This document shows, in pieces, positions 6,299-13,076 of a stretch of 19,161 bases of DNA; position 1 is the stretch's first letter; each line of letters begins with the position of its first letter. The notes under the pieces are model-generated. The model was not told where the DNA came from. It was given only the letters and a program-made list of their open reading frames with translations, and did no database searches. The DNA is from Streptomyces sp. WM4235 (lineage in GTDB: Bacteria; Actinomycetota; Actinomycetes; Streptomycetales; Streptomycetaceae): assembly GCF_001279725.1 (NCBI RefSeq), contig NZ_LGDE01000474.1, positions 1 through 19,161 on the forward strand. The letters are read 5' to 3'. Both the position numbers and the translations under genes were made by a program.

Positions 6299-6976
6299 AT
6301 GCGAGTGCTGGTGGTTGAAGACGAGGAGCGGCTGGCCGCGTCCCTCAAGCGCGGCCTGGAGGCCGCCGGATACGCGGTCGATGTCGCCCAAGACGGCAGG
6401 ATCGGGTTGTGGATGGCGAGGGAGCGCGCGTACAGCGCAGTCATCCTCGACATCATGCTTCCCGGCCTCAACGGCTACCGGGTCTGCGCCCGCCTGCGCA
6501 CCGACGGCGTCGACACCCCGATCCTCATGCTCACTGCCAAGAACGGTGAGTACGACGAGGCCGAGGCGCTGGATACCGGCGCGGACGACTACCTGGCCAA
6601 GCCCTTCTCCTACGTCGTCCTGGAAGCGCGGCTCCGCGCCCTGTTGCGCCGCGGCGGACAGCGGATGCGTACCCGGATACGCCTGGGCGACCTGTGGCTC
6701 GATCCCGCCTCGCGGACCTGCGGACGCGCCGACCATCGGATCACCCTCACCGCCAAGGAGTTCGCGGTGCTGGAATGCCTGGCCCGTCGGGCGGGCGAGG
6801 TCGTCCCCAAGCTCGACATCGTGGATGAGGTGTGGGATGCGTCGTACGACGGGGACATCAACATCGTCGAGGTCTACGTCAGTACCCTGCGGCGCAAGAT
6901 CGACGCGCCCTTCCAACGCAGAGCGATCGAGACGGTGCGCGGCGGTGGCTACCGGCTGGCGGCCGACGGTGGGTGA
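6299..6976 (+). CDS. OmpR-family two-component response regulator
   Basis: This 225-residue regulator has an N-terminal receiver domain (1-115). The acidic pocket is E7/D8, the phospho-acceptor is D51 in VILDIMLPGLNG, the conserved threonine is T79 in ILMLTAK, and the lysine is K101 in DDYLAKPF. A C-terminal winged-helix DNA-binding domain (about 127-222) contains LTAKEFAVLECLARRAGEVV, VEVYVSTLRRKID and IETVRGGGYRL. All key residues are present and length is normal. Start: ATG 6299, with a -10-like box 7 nt upstream and no Shine-Dalgarno, so probably leaderless. The downstream histidine kinase gene overlaps its end by 8 nt, so the two are translated from one mRNA and are surely partners. A perfect palindrome in the promoter suggests direct autoregulation. 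The signal and regulon are unknown. Confidence 0.95.
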   Translation: MRVLVVEDEERLAASLKRGLEAAGYAVDVAQDGRIGLWMARERAYSAVILDIMLPGLNGYRVCARLRTDGVDTPILMLTAKNGEYDEAEALDTGADDYLAKPFSYVVLEARLRALLRRGGQRMRTRIRLGDLWLDPASRTCGRADHRITLTAKEFAVLECLARRAGEVVPKLDIVDEVWDASYDGDINIVEVYVSTLRRKIDAPFQRRAIETVRGGGYRLAADGG

Positions 6977-8438
6977 CATCCGTGCGGGCCGGGCCCGCCT
7001 CGGCGTCGTGGCGGGCCTGAGCACCGTCGCCGTACTGGGCGCGGGCCTGGTGGCCCTCCTGATGATCGGCTCCATGCTGACGCCGCGGACCGGTGCCGAC
7101 TTCGGTCTCCTCGGCCGTGTTCTGGCGCTCATCGAAGAGGGGGCGGCGCCCGGAGCTCTGCTGGCCGGCGCCCTCATCGCCGCTGCCACCTGGCGGCTGG
7201 GCGGGAGCGCGCGAACCCAGGGCGCGGTCACGGCCGCCGGCGCGACCGCTGTGCTGGTGACCTTCGCCAATGCGCGCTGGCTTCCCGCCGTGGTCCTGAC
7301 CAACACCGGCCCGACTCCTTCCTATCTGCCGTGGCTGCTCCTGGGCACCGCTGTCCCGGTGTCCGTGCTGCTCGTCGCCGGCACCACTTGGGCGATCACG
7401 CCGCAGAGGGCGACGGCCGGGGACGAACACGGGCTTCCCAGCCTCCTGGTCATCGGCTCCGCGGTAGCGGTGCTGGTGGCTGAGGGCTTGTTCTTCGCCG
7501 CGACCGTGGAGTCCCACCGATGGGGGTGGAACTCCACCGGCGCGTTCACCAGTTGGTTCCTCACCATCGGTGGTGGACTCGCCGTCGGTGCCACTGTCTG
7601 GGTCGCGATCCAAACGGTCCTCCGCCCCATCGAGATCCTCAACCGCGAACTACAGGAGGTCACCGCCAGTCGCGCCCTCGACCAGCGGATCACGGTCCCC
7701 GACACCGGCACGCTGGTCCCCTGGCTGGCTCGCACCATCAACGTCACGCTCGACCGCGTCTTCGCCGGCGTCGCCCGACAGAAGGTCTTCATCGCCGACG
7801 CCTCTCACGAACTGCGCAGCCCCATCGCCAACCTCCGCGCCTCCCTCGAATCGTCCCTCGCCCACCCAGAGATGGTGGACTGGCCTGAGACCGTACGGGA
7901 AGCTCTCGACGACATCGAACGGCTCCAGCACCTCACCGACGACCTGCTCCTGCTCGCCCGGCTCGACGACAGCGCCCCACCGGCGGGCACCCCCGTCGAC
8001 CTCGCCGCGCTCGCCCACGACCTGGTCGAGGAGTTCCGCCACCTCCGCATCCACCAGACGCTGCGCTTCACCTCCTACACCGACGACCCGGTGGTCGTTC
8101 ACGGCAGCGCCGTGCAATTGGAGCGGCTGCTGCGCAACCTCCTCGACAACGCCGCACGGCACGCCCGCACGGTCACGGACATCGCCGTCACCAACGGCGC
8201 CGACGGCCTGGCCCGAGTGGAGATACGCGACGACGGCCCTGGAATCCCGCCCGCCGACCGCGAGCGGGTCTTCGAACGCTTCCCCCGCCTGGACGGCGCC
8301 CGCGCCCGCAACACGGGCGGATCCGGGCTGGGCCTCGCCATCGCTCGCGAGATCGCGGCCCGGCACGGTGGCACCCTGCGCGTGGCCCCCAACCCGTCAG
8401 GAGCCCTCCTCGTCGTCGGTCTCCCCCACGGGCAGTGA
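6969..8438 (+). CDS. Two-component sensor histidine kinase, polytopic
   Basis: This 489-residue kinase starts at GTG 6969, overlapping the regulator stop by 8 nt. The N-terminal half is hydrophobic with about six predicted membrane segments (near 11-35, 61-76, 85-100, 119-142, 156-178 and 193-218) and only short loops, so no extracytoplasmic sensor domain is present. A HAMP-like linker follows (about 218-268). The HisKA H-box is FIADASHELRSPIANLRASLE, with phospho-acceptor H280. The catalytic domain has the N-box LLRNLLDNAARHA (N394), G1 IRDDGPGIP (419-427), the F-box FERFPR and G2 GGSGLGLAIA (450-459). It should autophosphorylate at H280 and pass phosphate to D51 of the upstream regulator. 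The sensing mode is probably within the membrane. No obvious target gene is adjacent, since the next gene starts 278 bp later. Confidence 0.93.
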   Translation: MGDIRAGRARLGVVAGLSTVAVLGAGLVALLMIGSMLTPRTGADFGLLGRVLALIEEGAAPGALLAGALIAAATWRLGGSARTQGAVTAAGATAVLVTFANARWLPAVVLTNTGPTPSYLPWLLLGTAVPVSVLLVAGTTWAITPQRATAGDEHGLPSLLVIGSAVAVLVAEGLFFAATVESHRWGWNSTGAFTSWFLTIGGGLAVGATVWVAIQTVLRPIEILNRELQEVTASRALDQRITVPDTGTLVPWLARTINVTLDRVFAGVARQKVFIADASHELRSPIANLRASLESSLAHPEMVDWPETVREALDDIERLQHLTDDLLLLARLDDSAPPAGTPVDLAALAHDLVEEFRHLRIHQTLRFTSYTDDPVVVHGSAVQLERLLRNLLDNAARHARTVTDIAVTNGADGLARVEIRDDGPGIPPADRERVFERFPRLDGARARNTGGSGLGLAIAREIAARHGGTLRVAPNPSGALLVVGLPHGQ

Positions 8439-8716
8439 CTCAAGGCTCACCGGGCGGTCGTCCTACCGCATGGCAAGCACCGGGTGGCGCTCCCGGGTCT
8501 GGGCGCGTGTCGGCCGAGGTCGACTTCGAGACCGCCGCCAGCCTCCACAGGTCGGCTTCACCGCCCGCCCCCTGGCCCGGCCCCGGGCTCATCCGCCCCC
8601 CGACACGCGCCCGTAGGAGAGTCCTGTGGCAGCCGAATGATTCGGTTTGTGTCCGCGGGGGGAATGGGCCTGTCAGGATGGTGGGAGCTGCCGAAACCTG
8701 CTGCAAGGAGGACAAG

Positions 8717-9259
8717 TTGGCCAGTCCTGAGGGTATGGGGCCCAAGGTGCCGCCGGCCTACCCGCCCAAGACGCCACCGCCGCAGAAGAAACCGGTTGAA
8801 CCCCCGCGGCCTCAGCCGGCGACGAGCCCGAAGACGGAGGTCGCGGTACGGCGTCCGCGGATGGTCGTGCGGAATCGGCGTACCGCCGCGCTCACGTTCC
8901 GGGCCGACACATGGGCGGCGAAGAAGGCCGCCGGTCAGGCCGTGGAGACCGTCCGCGGATGGGACTACCCGGCATTGGACGAGAGTGACCTGGCAATGGT
9001 CGTGCAGCAGCTCGTCACGGCCGCCGTCGCCGACGGCGGCAAGCGGGTCAGCGTGCACCTCGGCGATCAGGAGCAGAAGGTCCTCGTCGCCGTTCTGAGC
9101 CACGTGCCCGGGGCGCCGGACGACTCTGTGCTCGGCCAGGTGGCGGCGTTGGCCACGGTCGACTCGGTCGGTACGGACAGCGCGCCCGACGGCAGGAGGA
9201 TGTGGGCCATCCTGGACGCAGCGCCACGGCGCCCGAGGACCGCGACGACGGCAGCGTGA
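8717..9259 (+). CDS. Proline-rich protein with degenerate GHKL-like C-terminal part
   Basis: The TTG at 8717 was chosen because a near-perfect AAGGAGG lies 6 nt upstream (8705-8711). The frame is open earlier but without coding character. Of 180 residues, the first 40 are a proline/lysine-rich low-complexity linker (PPAYPPKTPPPQKKP). From about 50 on it is an ordered domain, VVRNRRTAALTFRADTWAAKK, then DESDLAMVVQQLVTAAVADGG, VSVHLGDQEQKVLVAVLSH and a C-terminal RRMWAILDAA. The middle resembles the N-box helix of RsbW-like ATPases (usual form ELVTNAVRHGG), but the ATP-binding Asn and the G-boxes are absent. This suggests a GHKL fold that no longer binds ATP, although the resemblance is weak. 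No signal peptide. It follows the kinase gene by 278 bp and is probably transcribed separately. Confidence 0.72.
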   Translation: MASPEGMGPKVPPAYPPKTPPPQKKPVEPPRPQPATSPKTEVAVRRPRMVVRNRRTAALTFRADTWAAKKAAGQAVETVRGWDYPALDESDLAMVVQQLVTAAVADGGKRVSVHLGDQEQKVLVAVLSHVPGAPDDSVLGQVAALATVDSVGTDSAPDGRRMWAILDAAPRRPRTATTAA

Positions 9260-9700
9260 TGGTCGGGAGCACAGGTGTGTTCCTGGCCGCGGAACGGCTC
9301 CGGTCCTTCAGCGGCTTGGCCAAGGCCTGGTAGAGCGGCGCTCCCTCCCAGGGGACGACGGTACGTCCCACCGTCTGGTACCGAGCCGTTCGTGCCAGGC
9401 GGAGGCCGGTGCTTCCGGGCGGACGGCGAGCGTGGTGCGTTCCGCGGTGAGGCCGTCCAGCAGTTCGGCATGCGGGTTTCCGTCTGAGGCGCAAGCCCCG
9501 CTGGTCCGTGAGGACGGTGAGTTTCTCGGTGACGAACGTGCGCCGGCCGTCCTCGCGCCGCAGCCGGCACTCCACGCTCGTCCGAGCTCACCAGCAGGCT
9601 GCCGGGGCTGCGAAGCCCGAACCTCCTTAGCACAGGACCACGGTGGGCGACCAGCGGCGCGCGAGCGGACAAGAAGCTCCCCCTGTTTGCCGCAAGCGCA
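9260..9700 (-). pseudogene. Probable decayed minus-strand gene, unidentified
   Basis: Between the two plus-strand genes, coding-like stretches on the minus strand change frame: RRFGLRSPGSLLVSSDERGV (about 9560-9625), then CRLRREDGRRTFVTEKLTVL (about 9505-9570), then HAELLDGLTAERTTLAVRPE (about 9415-9480), then PWEGAPLYQALAKPLKDRS (about 9290-9350). Each has GC3 typical of real genes in this window, and they follow in order along one strand, as expected for a gene broken by several indels. I cannot name the family, and no intact start or stop is evident. It could still be chance openness of high-GC DNA. Confidence 0.3.
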
Positions 9701-9788
9701 CCGGTGAGCGCCCTTGAAGCCGTGCATGGAGGCGAGCAGCCTTGTACGCCCAGTGGCCGGCTGGGGAGAGTGGACAAGGGGGATTGGC

Positions 9789-10595
9789 GTGAGCTTCGTC
9801 AAAAATTGGGTCGCCAGGGTGGCGGTGCTGGTGATCACCGCGAGCACCCTCTTCGCGCTGGGAGGGCCCATCGGCACGGCATCCGCGTCCAGTCTCGGCT
9901 GCAATGACGGGGACCGCGGTCTTGCCGCGTCCATAGCCTCCAGTGGGGCATTCAAGGAACCCGGCACCGCCACCACCTCGGACGGGGTACGCATCACCCT
10001 CCGCTACGCCCCGAAGTACAACTGCGCCTGGGGGCTGCTGAACGCCGAACCCCGCTACATCGGCCTCGGGAACGTCTGGATCGACCGTTCGTCGAACAGC
10101 GGGTCCGGTTGGGCCGGACCGCTGGGGACTGTCCGTACGGCATGGAACCAGACCAGTACCTACACGGGTACGTGGAACGTCAACGGCTACGACTCCGTGC
10201 GGGCCTGTGGCAATTCGATCGTTTCGGGTCGCGTGTCCAACACGGTCTGTACGCCCTGGTACTTCCCCGGCCGACTCGGCGCCGGCCGCATGTTGGGGGT
10301 CGGCGAGTACCTGACCTCGCCGAGCGGCAGGAACACCCTGATCATGCAGACGGACGGAAACCTGGTCGCCTACGTGCCGGGGCGCCCGGTCTGGGCCTCC
10401 GGCACCAACATCGCAGGCACCGTGTTGTGGATGCAGAACGACGGCAACCTCGTGCTGGTAGCGCCGGGCAACCGACCGATCTGGGCCACGGGCACGTCGG
10501 GTTCGGGGGCGTATCTGCAGATGCAGAACGACGCGAACGTGGTGGTCTACCGCAACGGGGTACCGCGGTGGGCGAGCAACACCGCGGGCCGCTGA
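9789..10595 (+). CDS. Secreted protein: DUF2690-like domain plus bulb-type mannose-binding lectin domain
   Basis: The GTG at 9789 has AAGGGGGA about 5 nt upstream and is followed directly by a signal peptide (VKNWVARVAVLVITASTLFA, cleavage near ASA/SS at 34). The mature protein has two parts. Residues about 37-160 hold four cysteines (C38, C79, C140, C154) and LRYAPKYNCAWG, resembling the DUF2690 family of secreted Streptomyces proteins. Residues about 168-265 are a B-lectin beta-prism with three motifs of the QxDxNxVxY type: Q187-TDGNLVA-Y195, Q216-NDGNLVL-V224 (Tyr replaced by Val) and Q246-NDANVVV-Y254. Each binds mannose in plant and bacterial relatives. Its role is probably extracellular glycan binding. 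Total length is 268 residues. A hairpin at 10618-10641 follows. Confidence 0.88.
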   Translation: MSFVKNWVARVAVLVITASTLFALGGPIGTASASSLGCNDGDRGLAASIASSGAFKEPGTATTSDGVRITLRYAPKYNCAWGLLNAEPRYIGLGNVWIDRSSNSGSGWAGPLGTVRTAWNQTSTYTGTWNVNGYDSVRACGNSIVSGRVSNTVCTPWYFPGRLGAGRMLGVGEYLTSPSGRNTLIMQTDGNLVAYVPGRPVWASGTNIAGTVLWMQNDGNLVLVAPGNRPIWATGTSGSGAYLQMQNDANVVVYRNGVPRWASNTAGR

Positions 10596-10617
10596 CGTTC
10601 ATGCCCGAACACGAGAG

Positions 10618-10641
10618 CCCGCCCCCCGGGAGGGGAGCGGG
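10618..10641 (+). terminator. Hairpin, probable terminator of the lectin gene
   Basis: CCCGCCCCCC (10618-10627) pairs with GGGGAGCGGG (10632-10641) at 9 of 10 positions around a 4-nt loop, 23 bp past the stop codon. No T-run. Confidence 0.55.
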
Positions 10642-10894
10642 ATCCGTCGCGTGAACAAGGAGAACAACCGCACGGGACTCCCGAGCGGGCAATCTCCTAC
10701 GGCTTGCCAAGCCCGCGCGTGAGCCCGGCAGTGCCCGAAGAGTCTTATTATCGGCGTCAGTTGCCGGTGGCGACGCCCTCCGCACCGTCCGCGATCCCCT
10801 CCCTCAAGGGGCACGGAAATCCGTGGACGGACCCGCGGAAGATCACGTACCGTGTGGCTCCACGCCCTGAGACGGACGGAAGGAGGCGAGTGCC

Positions 10895-10957
10895 GTGCAG
10901 TTCACACCATTCCAGCGCTCCCTCTTCCGCTGTCCCGGCGTGGTTCGTGAGTTCTGA
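10895..10957 (+). CDS. Candidate 20-residue upstream ORF before the GNAT gene
   Basis: GTG 10895 lies 8 nt after a perfect AGGAGG (10881-10886), and the frame closes with TGA at 10955-10957, 39 bp before the GNAT start. The peptide starts MQFTPFQRSL and ends VVREF. The strong ribosome-binding site with nothing else to serve is the main evidence. A second GTG (10890) is too close to the AGGAGG. It may be a leader peptide or a translation-coupling uORF. No runs of a regulatory amino acid are present. Confidence 0.35.
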   Translation: MQFTPFQRSLFRCPGVVREF

Positions 10958-10996
10958 CCGGGGGCGCTCCAAGCAGCCTGTATTCCGGAGGAATCC

Positions 10997-11896
10997 ATGA
11001 CCGATCCGGTCATCCGCGCGCTCTCCGCGAGCGACGCTCATCTCTTCGACACACTTCCCGACCCCCTGGGCGCCCGTGAAGGCCATCGGCGTACCCGGTT
11101 CCGCCCCGAATGGAAGCGCGTCGCCCTGCGCGACGGCGAGGTCGTCGCACGCGGCGCGTGGTGGGGCGGCCCCGACGACTTGGAGCCCGTCAACATCAAC
11201 TGGTTCGACGTGGCCGAGGGCGAGGAGGAGGCCGCGGCGGAACTCCTGCGCTCCGCTCCCTGGCAGGTCGAACTCGAGATCAACCTGCCCGGCGGCTGGC
11301 GGGAAGAGCCCGACCTGCGCGCCGCCGCCGAAGCGCGCTTCGCCGCCGCACGAGCCGCAGGGTATGAACTCCTGGTGGAACGCTTCCTGTACCGCTGGAC
11401 CCCGGAGCGAGGTCTGCCCGAGCGGCCCGGACGCCTGCGCTTCAGCGCCGAACCCGACGACACCGTGTTCTTCGACGCGTTGCGCCGCATCCACTCCGTC
11501 ACCTTGGACGCCCACGCGCTGAAGGCCGTCGAGGTGGGCGGCCTCGACCAGGCCGCCCAGGAGGAACTCGACTTCTTCCGCTGGTGCCCCTCCCCACGGG
11601 AGTGGTGGCAGATCGCGCACACGCCGGAGGGCGACCTGGCCGGCATTCACATCCCGGCCCACAACCCCTCCGGCCCGACCATCGGCTTCATCGGAGTCGT
11701 CCCGGAACAGCGCGGTCATGGCTACGCCTACGACCTGCTCGCGGAGTGCACCCACTTCCTCGTCGAGCAGGGCGCGGATTTCGTCAGCGGAGCGACGGAC
11801 CAGGGCAACTTCCCCATGGCCGCGATCTTTTCCAGGGCGGGCTTCCCCGTCGTCAATGAGCGCATCAACTTCCACCCGGCGGGCCGGGCAGCCTAG
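10997..11896 (+). CDS. GNAT family N-acetyltransferase
   Basis: GNAT proteins transfer an acyl group from acyl-CoA to an amine. This 299-residue protein ends with a canonical GNAT fold: IGFIGVVPEQRGHGYAYDLL contains motif A with the pyrophosphate-binding Q238-R-G-H-G-Y243, followed by the helix AECTHFLVEQGA, the motif B strand DFVSGATDQGN and helix FPMAAIFSRAGF. The N-terminal 150 residues are a divergent, probably second GNAT-like half (for example EVVARGAWWGGPDD). A two-lobed arrangement of this length is common in Streptomyces. The substrate is unknown. Start: ATG 10997, preceded by CGGAGGAAT with ideal spacing. It is cytosolic and apparently monocistronic, with the next downstream DNA decayed. 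A possible uORF at 10895-10957 precedes it. Confidence 0.9.
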   Translation: MTDPVIRALSASDAHLFDTLPDPLGAREGHRRTRFRPEWKRVALRDGEVVARGAWWGGPDDLEPVNINWFDVAEGEEEAAAELLRSAPWQVELEINLPGGWREEPDLRAAAEARFAAARAAGYELLVERFLYRWTPERGLPERPGRLRFSAEPDDTVFFDALRRIHSVTLDAHALKAVEVGGLDQAAQEELDFFRWCPSPREWWQIAHTPEGDLAGIHIPAHNPSGPTIGFIGVVPEQRGHGYAYDLLAECTHFLVEQGADFVSGATDQGNFPMAAIFSRAGFPVVNERINFHPAGRAA

Positions 11897-12473
11897 CGAG
11901 GAGTAGCACACCTGGGCATTGGACGGGCGCGGGGTGCACGCGTACAACTCTGACCGGAACGTGCGACTTCCGCGCACGCGTCCGCAGGATGCCTTGACGC
12001 ACCAACCTCGCGACCGCGGCCTTCGCGCTGATCCACTCTGCGACGGAGCACAAGATCAGGCGAAGGCCGCCGCCACGTCCGCTGAACGGCGAAAGCGCCG
12101 ACCAAGTTCGATCCGCGTCCGGCACCGAACCACGAATGACGAGGTGTGCGGCGCGACGGCGCGGCGCGCCGCCGCCGAGAGTCGACGGCCCGCGTGAGAA
12201 CACCTCGGGGCAGGGCTTCTCGTCCCTCGGACTTGGCGTCGCCGAGGGCGTTGGCAAGTCCGCAGCCGTGTCGTCGTCGAAGGGGCCGGTGTCCCCGGTA
12301 GCCATGCTGATCTCCTTGCATGGCTTTTGCCGGGATCCTCGCATCCGCCGGTGACAACCCGGTCAGAGCCTGTCCGATGGGCCGTGTGAGGTGGTCAGGA
12401 CACCGTGGCTTAGTGTTTGCCGCTGAACGAAGGTGGTCGCTTGTCACGCGGTACAGCCGAAGCAGAGGCGGGG
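11897..12473. other. Gene-poor 577-bp stretch holding the DUF4259 relic
   Basis: From 11897 to 12173 there is no convincing gene. Minus-strand frames there are open (for example SAKAAVARLVRQGI) but do not continue the DUF4259 family. The relic occupies 12174-12306. From 12307 to 12473 lies the divergent promoter area, with a TAGTGT hexamer at 12411-12416 that could serve the gene starting at 12474. Confidence 0.4.
12174..12306 (-). pseudogene. DUF4259 protein gene, broken by a one-base deletion
   Basis: A good ribosome-binding site (AAGGAG, 6 nt before ATG 12306) introduces MATGDTGPFDDDTAAD, which matches the invariant start of DUF4259 proteins (MGTWGTGPFDNDTAADF). After GCGGACTT one base is missing. 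Shifting the frame restores ANALGDAKSEGREALPRGVL and then TRAVDS, as in family members. Beyond about 12174 no further family sequence is recognisable, so the remaining two thirds are deleted or degraded. Intact DUF4259 proteins are around 130-140 residues and of unknown function. The remains do not encode a functional protein. Confidence 0.75.
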
Positions 12474-12836
12474 ATGAAGGGGATCACGTTTCCTGCCTGG
12501 CACGGAAAGCACTACGTCACCCTGGCTGAGCTGGTGGTCCGCCTCGGCAGCTTCGGCCTGGACCTGAAGTGGCACGTCGAATTCGACGAGATCGTCGATC
12601 CTCGCTGTACCGAGATGGAGAGACGGTCTGCCGACGGGGGCATGGACACGTTGACGCTGTTGTCGCTGACGACCCCCTTCCTCCAACTGATCGACGCCGA
12701 GGCACGCGGGTCCGTCGAGGACAGGGTGATGGCCGTCCTGACCGAAGTTGACAGTTCGTTGTGGGACGTCAGGGCCGTCGACGAGGGCATACTCAGCGAA
12801 CTTCGTCGCCACTATCCGGGTGCGACGGACCTCTGA
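12474..12836 (+). CDS. Conserved hypothetical protein, about 120 residues
   Basis: The ATG at 12474 is preceded by GAGG at good distance. TTG 12441 (after GAAGGTGG) or TTG 12417 could add 11 or 19 residues. The product begins MKGITFPAWHGKHYVTLAEL. It is small, acidic and soluble, with a WHVEFDEIVDPRC segment, a leucine-rich stretch MDTLTLLSLTTPFLQLIDAE, and an acidic C-terminal half ending RRHYPGATDL. No signal peptide, membrane segment, catalytic motif or known domain is visible. Its size, acidity and presence next to decayed accessory genes are compatible with an immunity-type protein, but nothing demonstrates this. Only 6 bp separate its stop from the IS5 transposase relic. Confidence 0.65.
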   Translation: MKGITFPAWHGKHYVTLAELVVRLGSFGLDLKWHVEFDEIVDPRCTEMERRSADGGMDTLTLLSLTTPFLQLIDAEARGSVEDRVMAVLTEVDSSLWDVRAVDEGILSELRRHYPGATDL

Positions 12837-12842
12837 GCGGGG

Positions 12843-13076
12843 CCGGTCGCGGCGTGACGAGTACGCCTCGTCTCCCCCAACGTGGTCGGGCCGGGTGCGC
12901 GGTCGTCCACCACCTGCCGGGACACGCGGATCGCCTCCAACACGGGAATCATCCACGGTGCGTCCTCCCACTGGCCGGCCGTGATGACCGACCTGAGCGG
13001 GCGCTGCCCGCCCTCGCCGGCGAGGTGGATCTTGCAGGAGGAACCCTCCTCGCGAGCGTCCCAGGGCCCCGTGGTC
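12843..13076 (-). pseudogene. Relic of an IS5-family transposase (central part, frameshifted)
   Basis: Reading the minus strand, the typical core of an IS5-type transposase appears in three successive frames. DHGALGRSRGG (13076-13044) is followed by SSCKIHLAGEGGQRP and then LRSVITAGQWEDAPWMIPVL plus EAIRVSR (13043-12920), then GGRPRTRPDHVGGDEAYSSR (about 12915-12855). This corresponds to the family order G.SRGG.STKIH.., GQ.GD..., RPRTRPDHV..DKAYSSR, where the two aspartates of the DDE triad lie. Both ends are missing and two frameshifts break it. It continues neither into the gene at 12474 nor the gene at 13075, whose stop codon overlaps its first base pair or two. Confidence 0.75.

Larger units (their letters stand above)
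10596..10996. other. Intergenic stretch of 401 bp before the GNAT gene
   Basis: It contains the hairpin at 10618-10641 and the small uORF at 10895-10957. The rest (about 10642-10880) shows no gene. An in-frame open stretch on the plus strand ends on the ATGA of the GNAT start at 10997, but it has poor coding bias. Confidence 0.4.

Noticed and set aside
5528..7306. 592-residue open frame on the minus strand
   Set aside because: It lies antisense to the CoaD-like, response-regulator and kinase genes, which have clear family motifs. Its translation has no domain and low-complexity composition.
10757..11977. 406-residue open frame on the minus strand
   Set aside because: It is antisense to the GNAT gene. 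It is open only because of high GC, with no recognisable motif.
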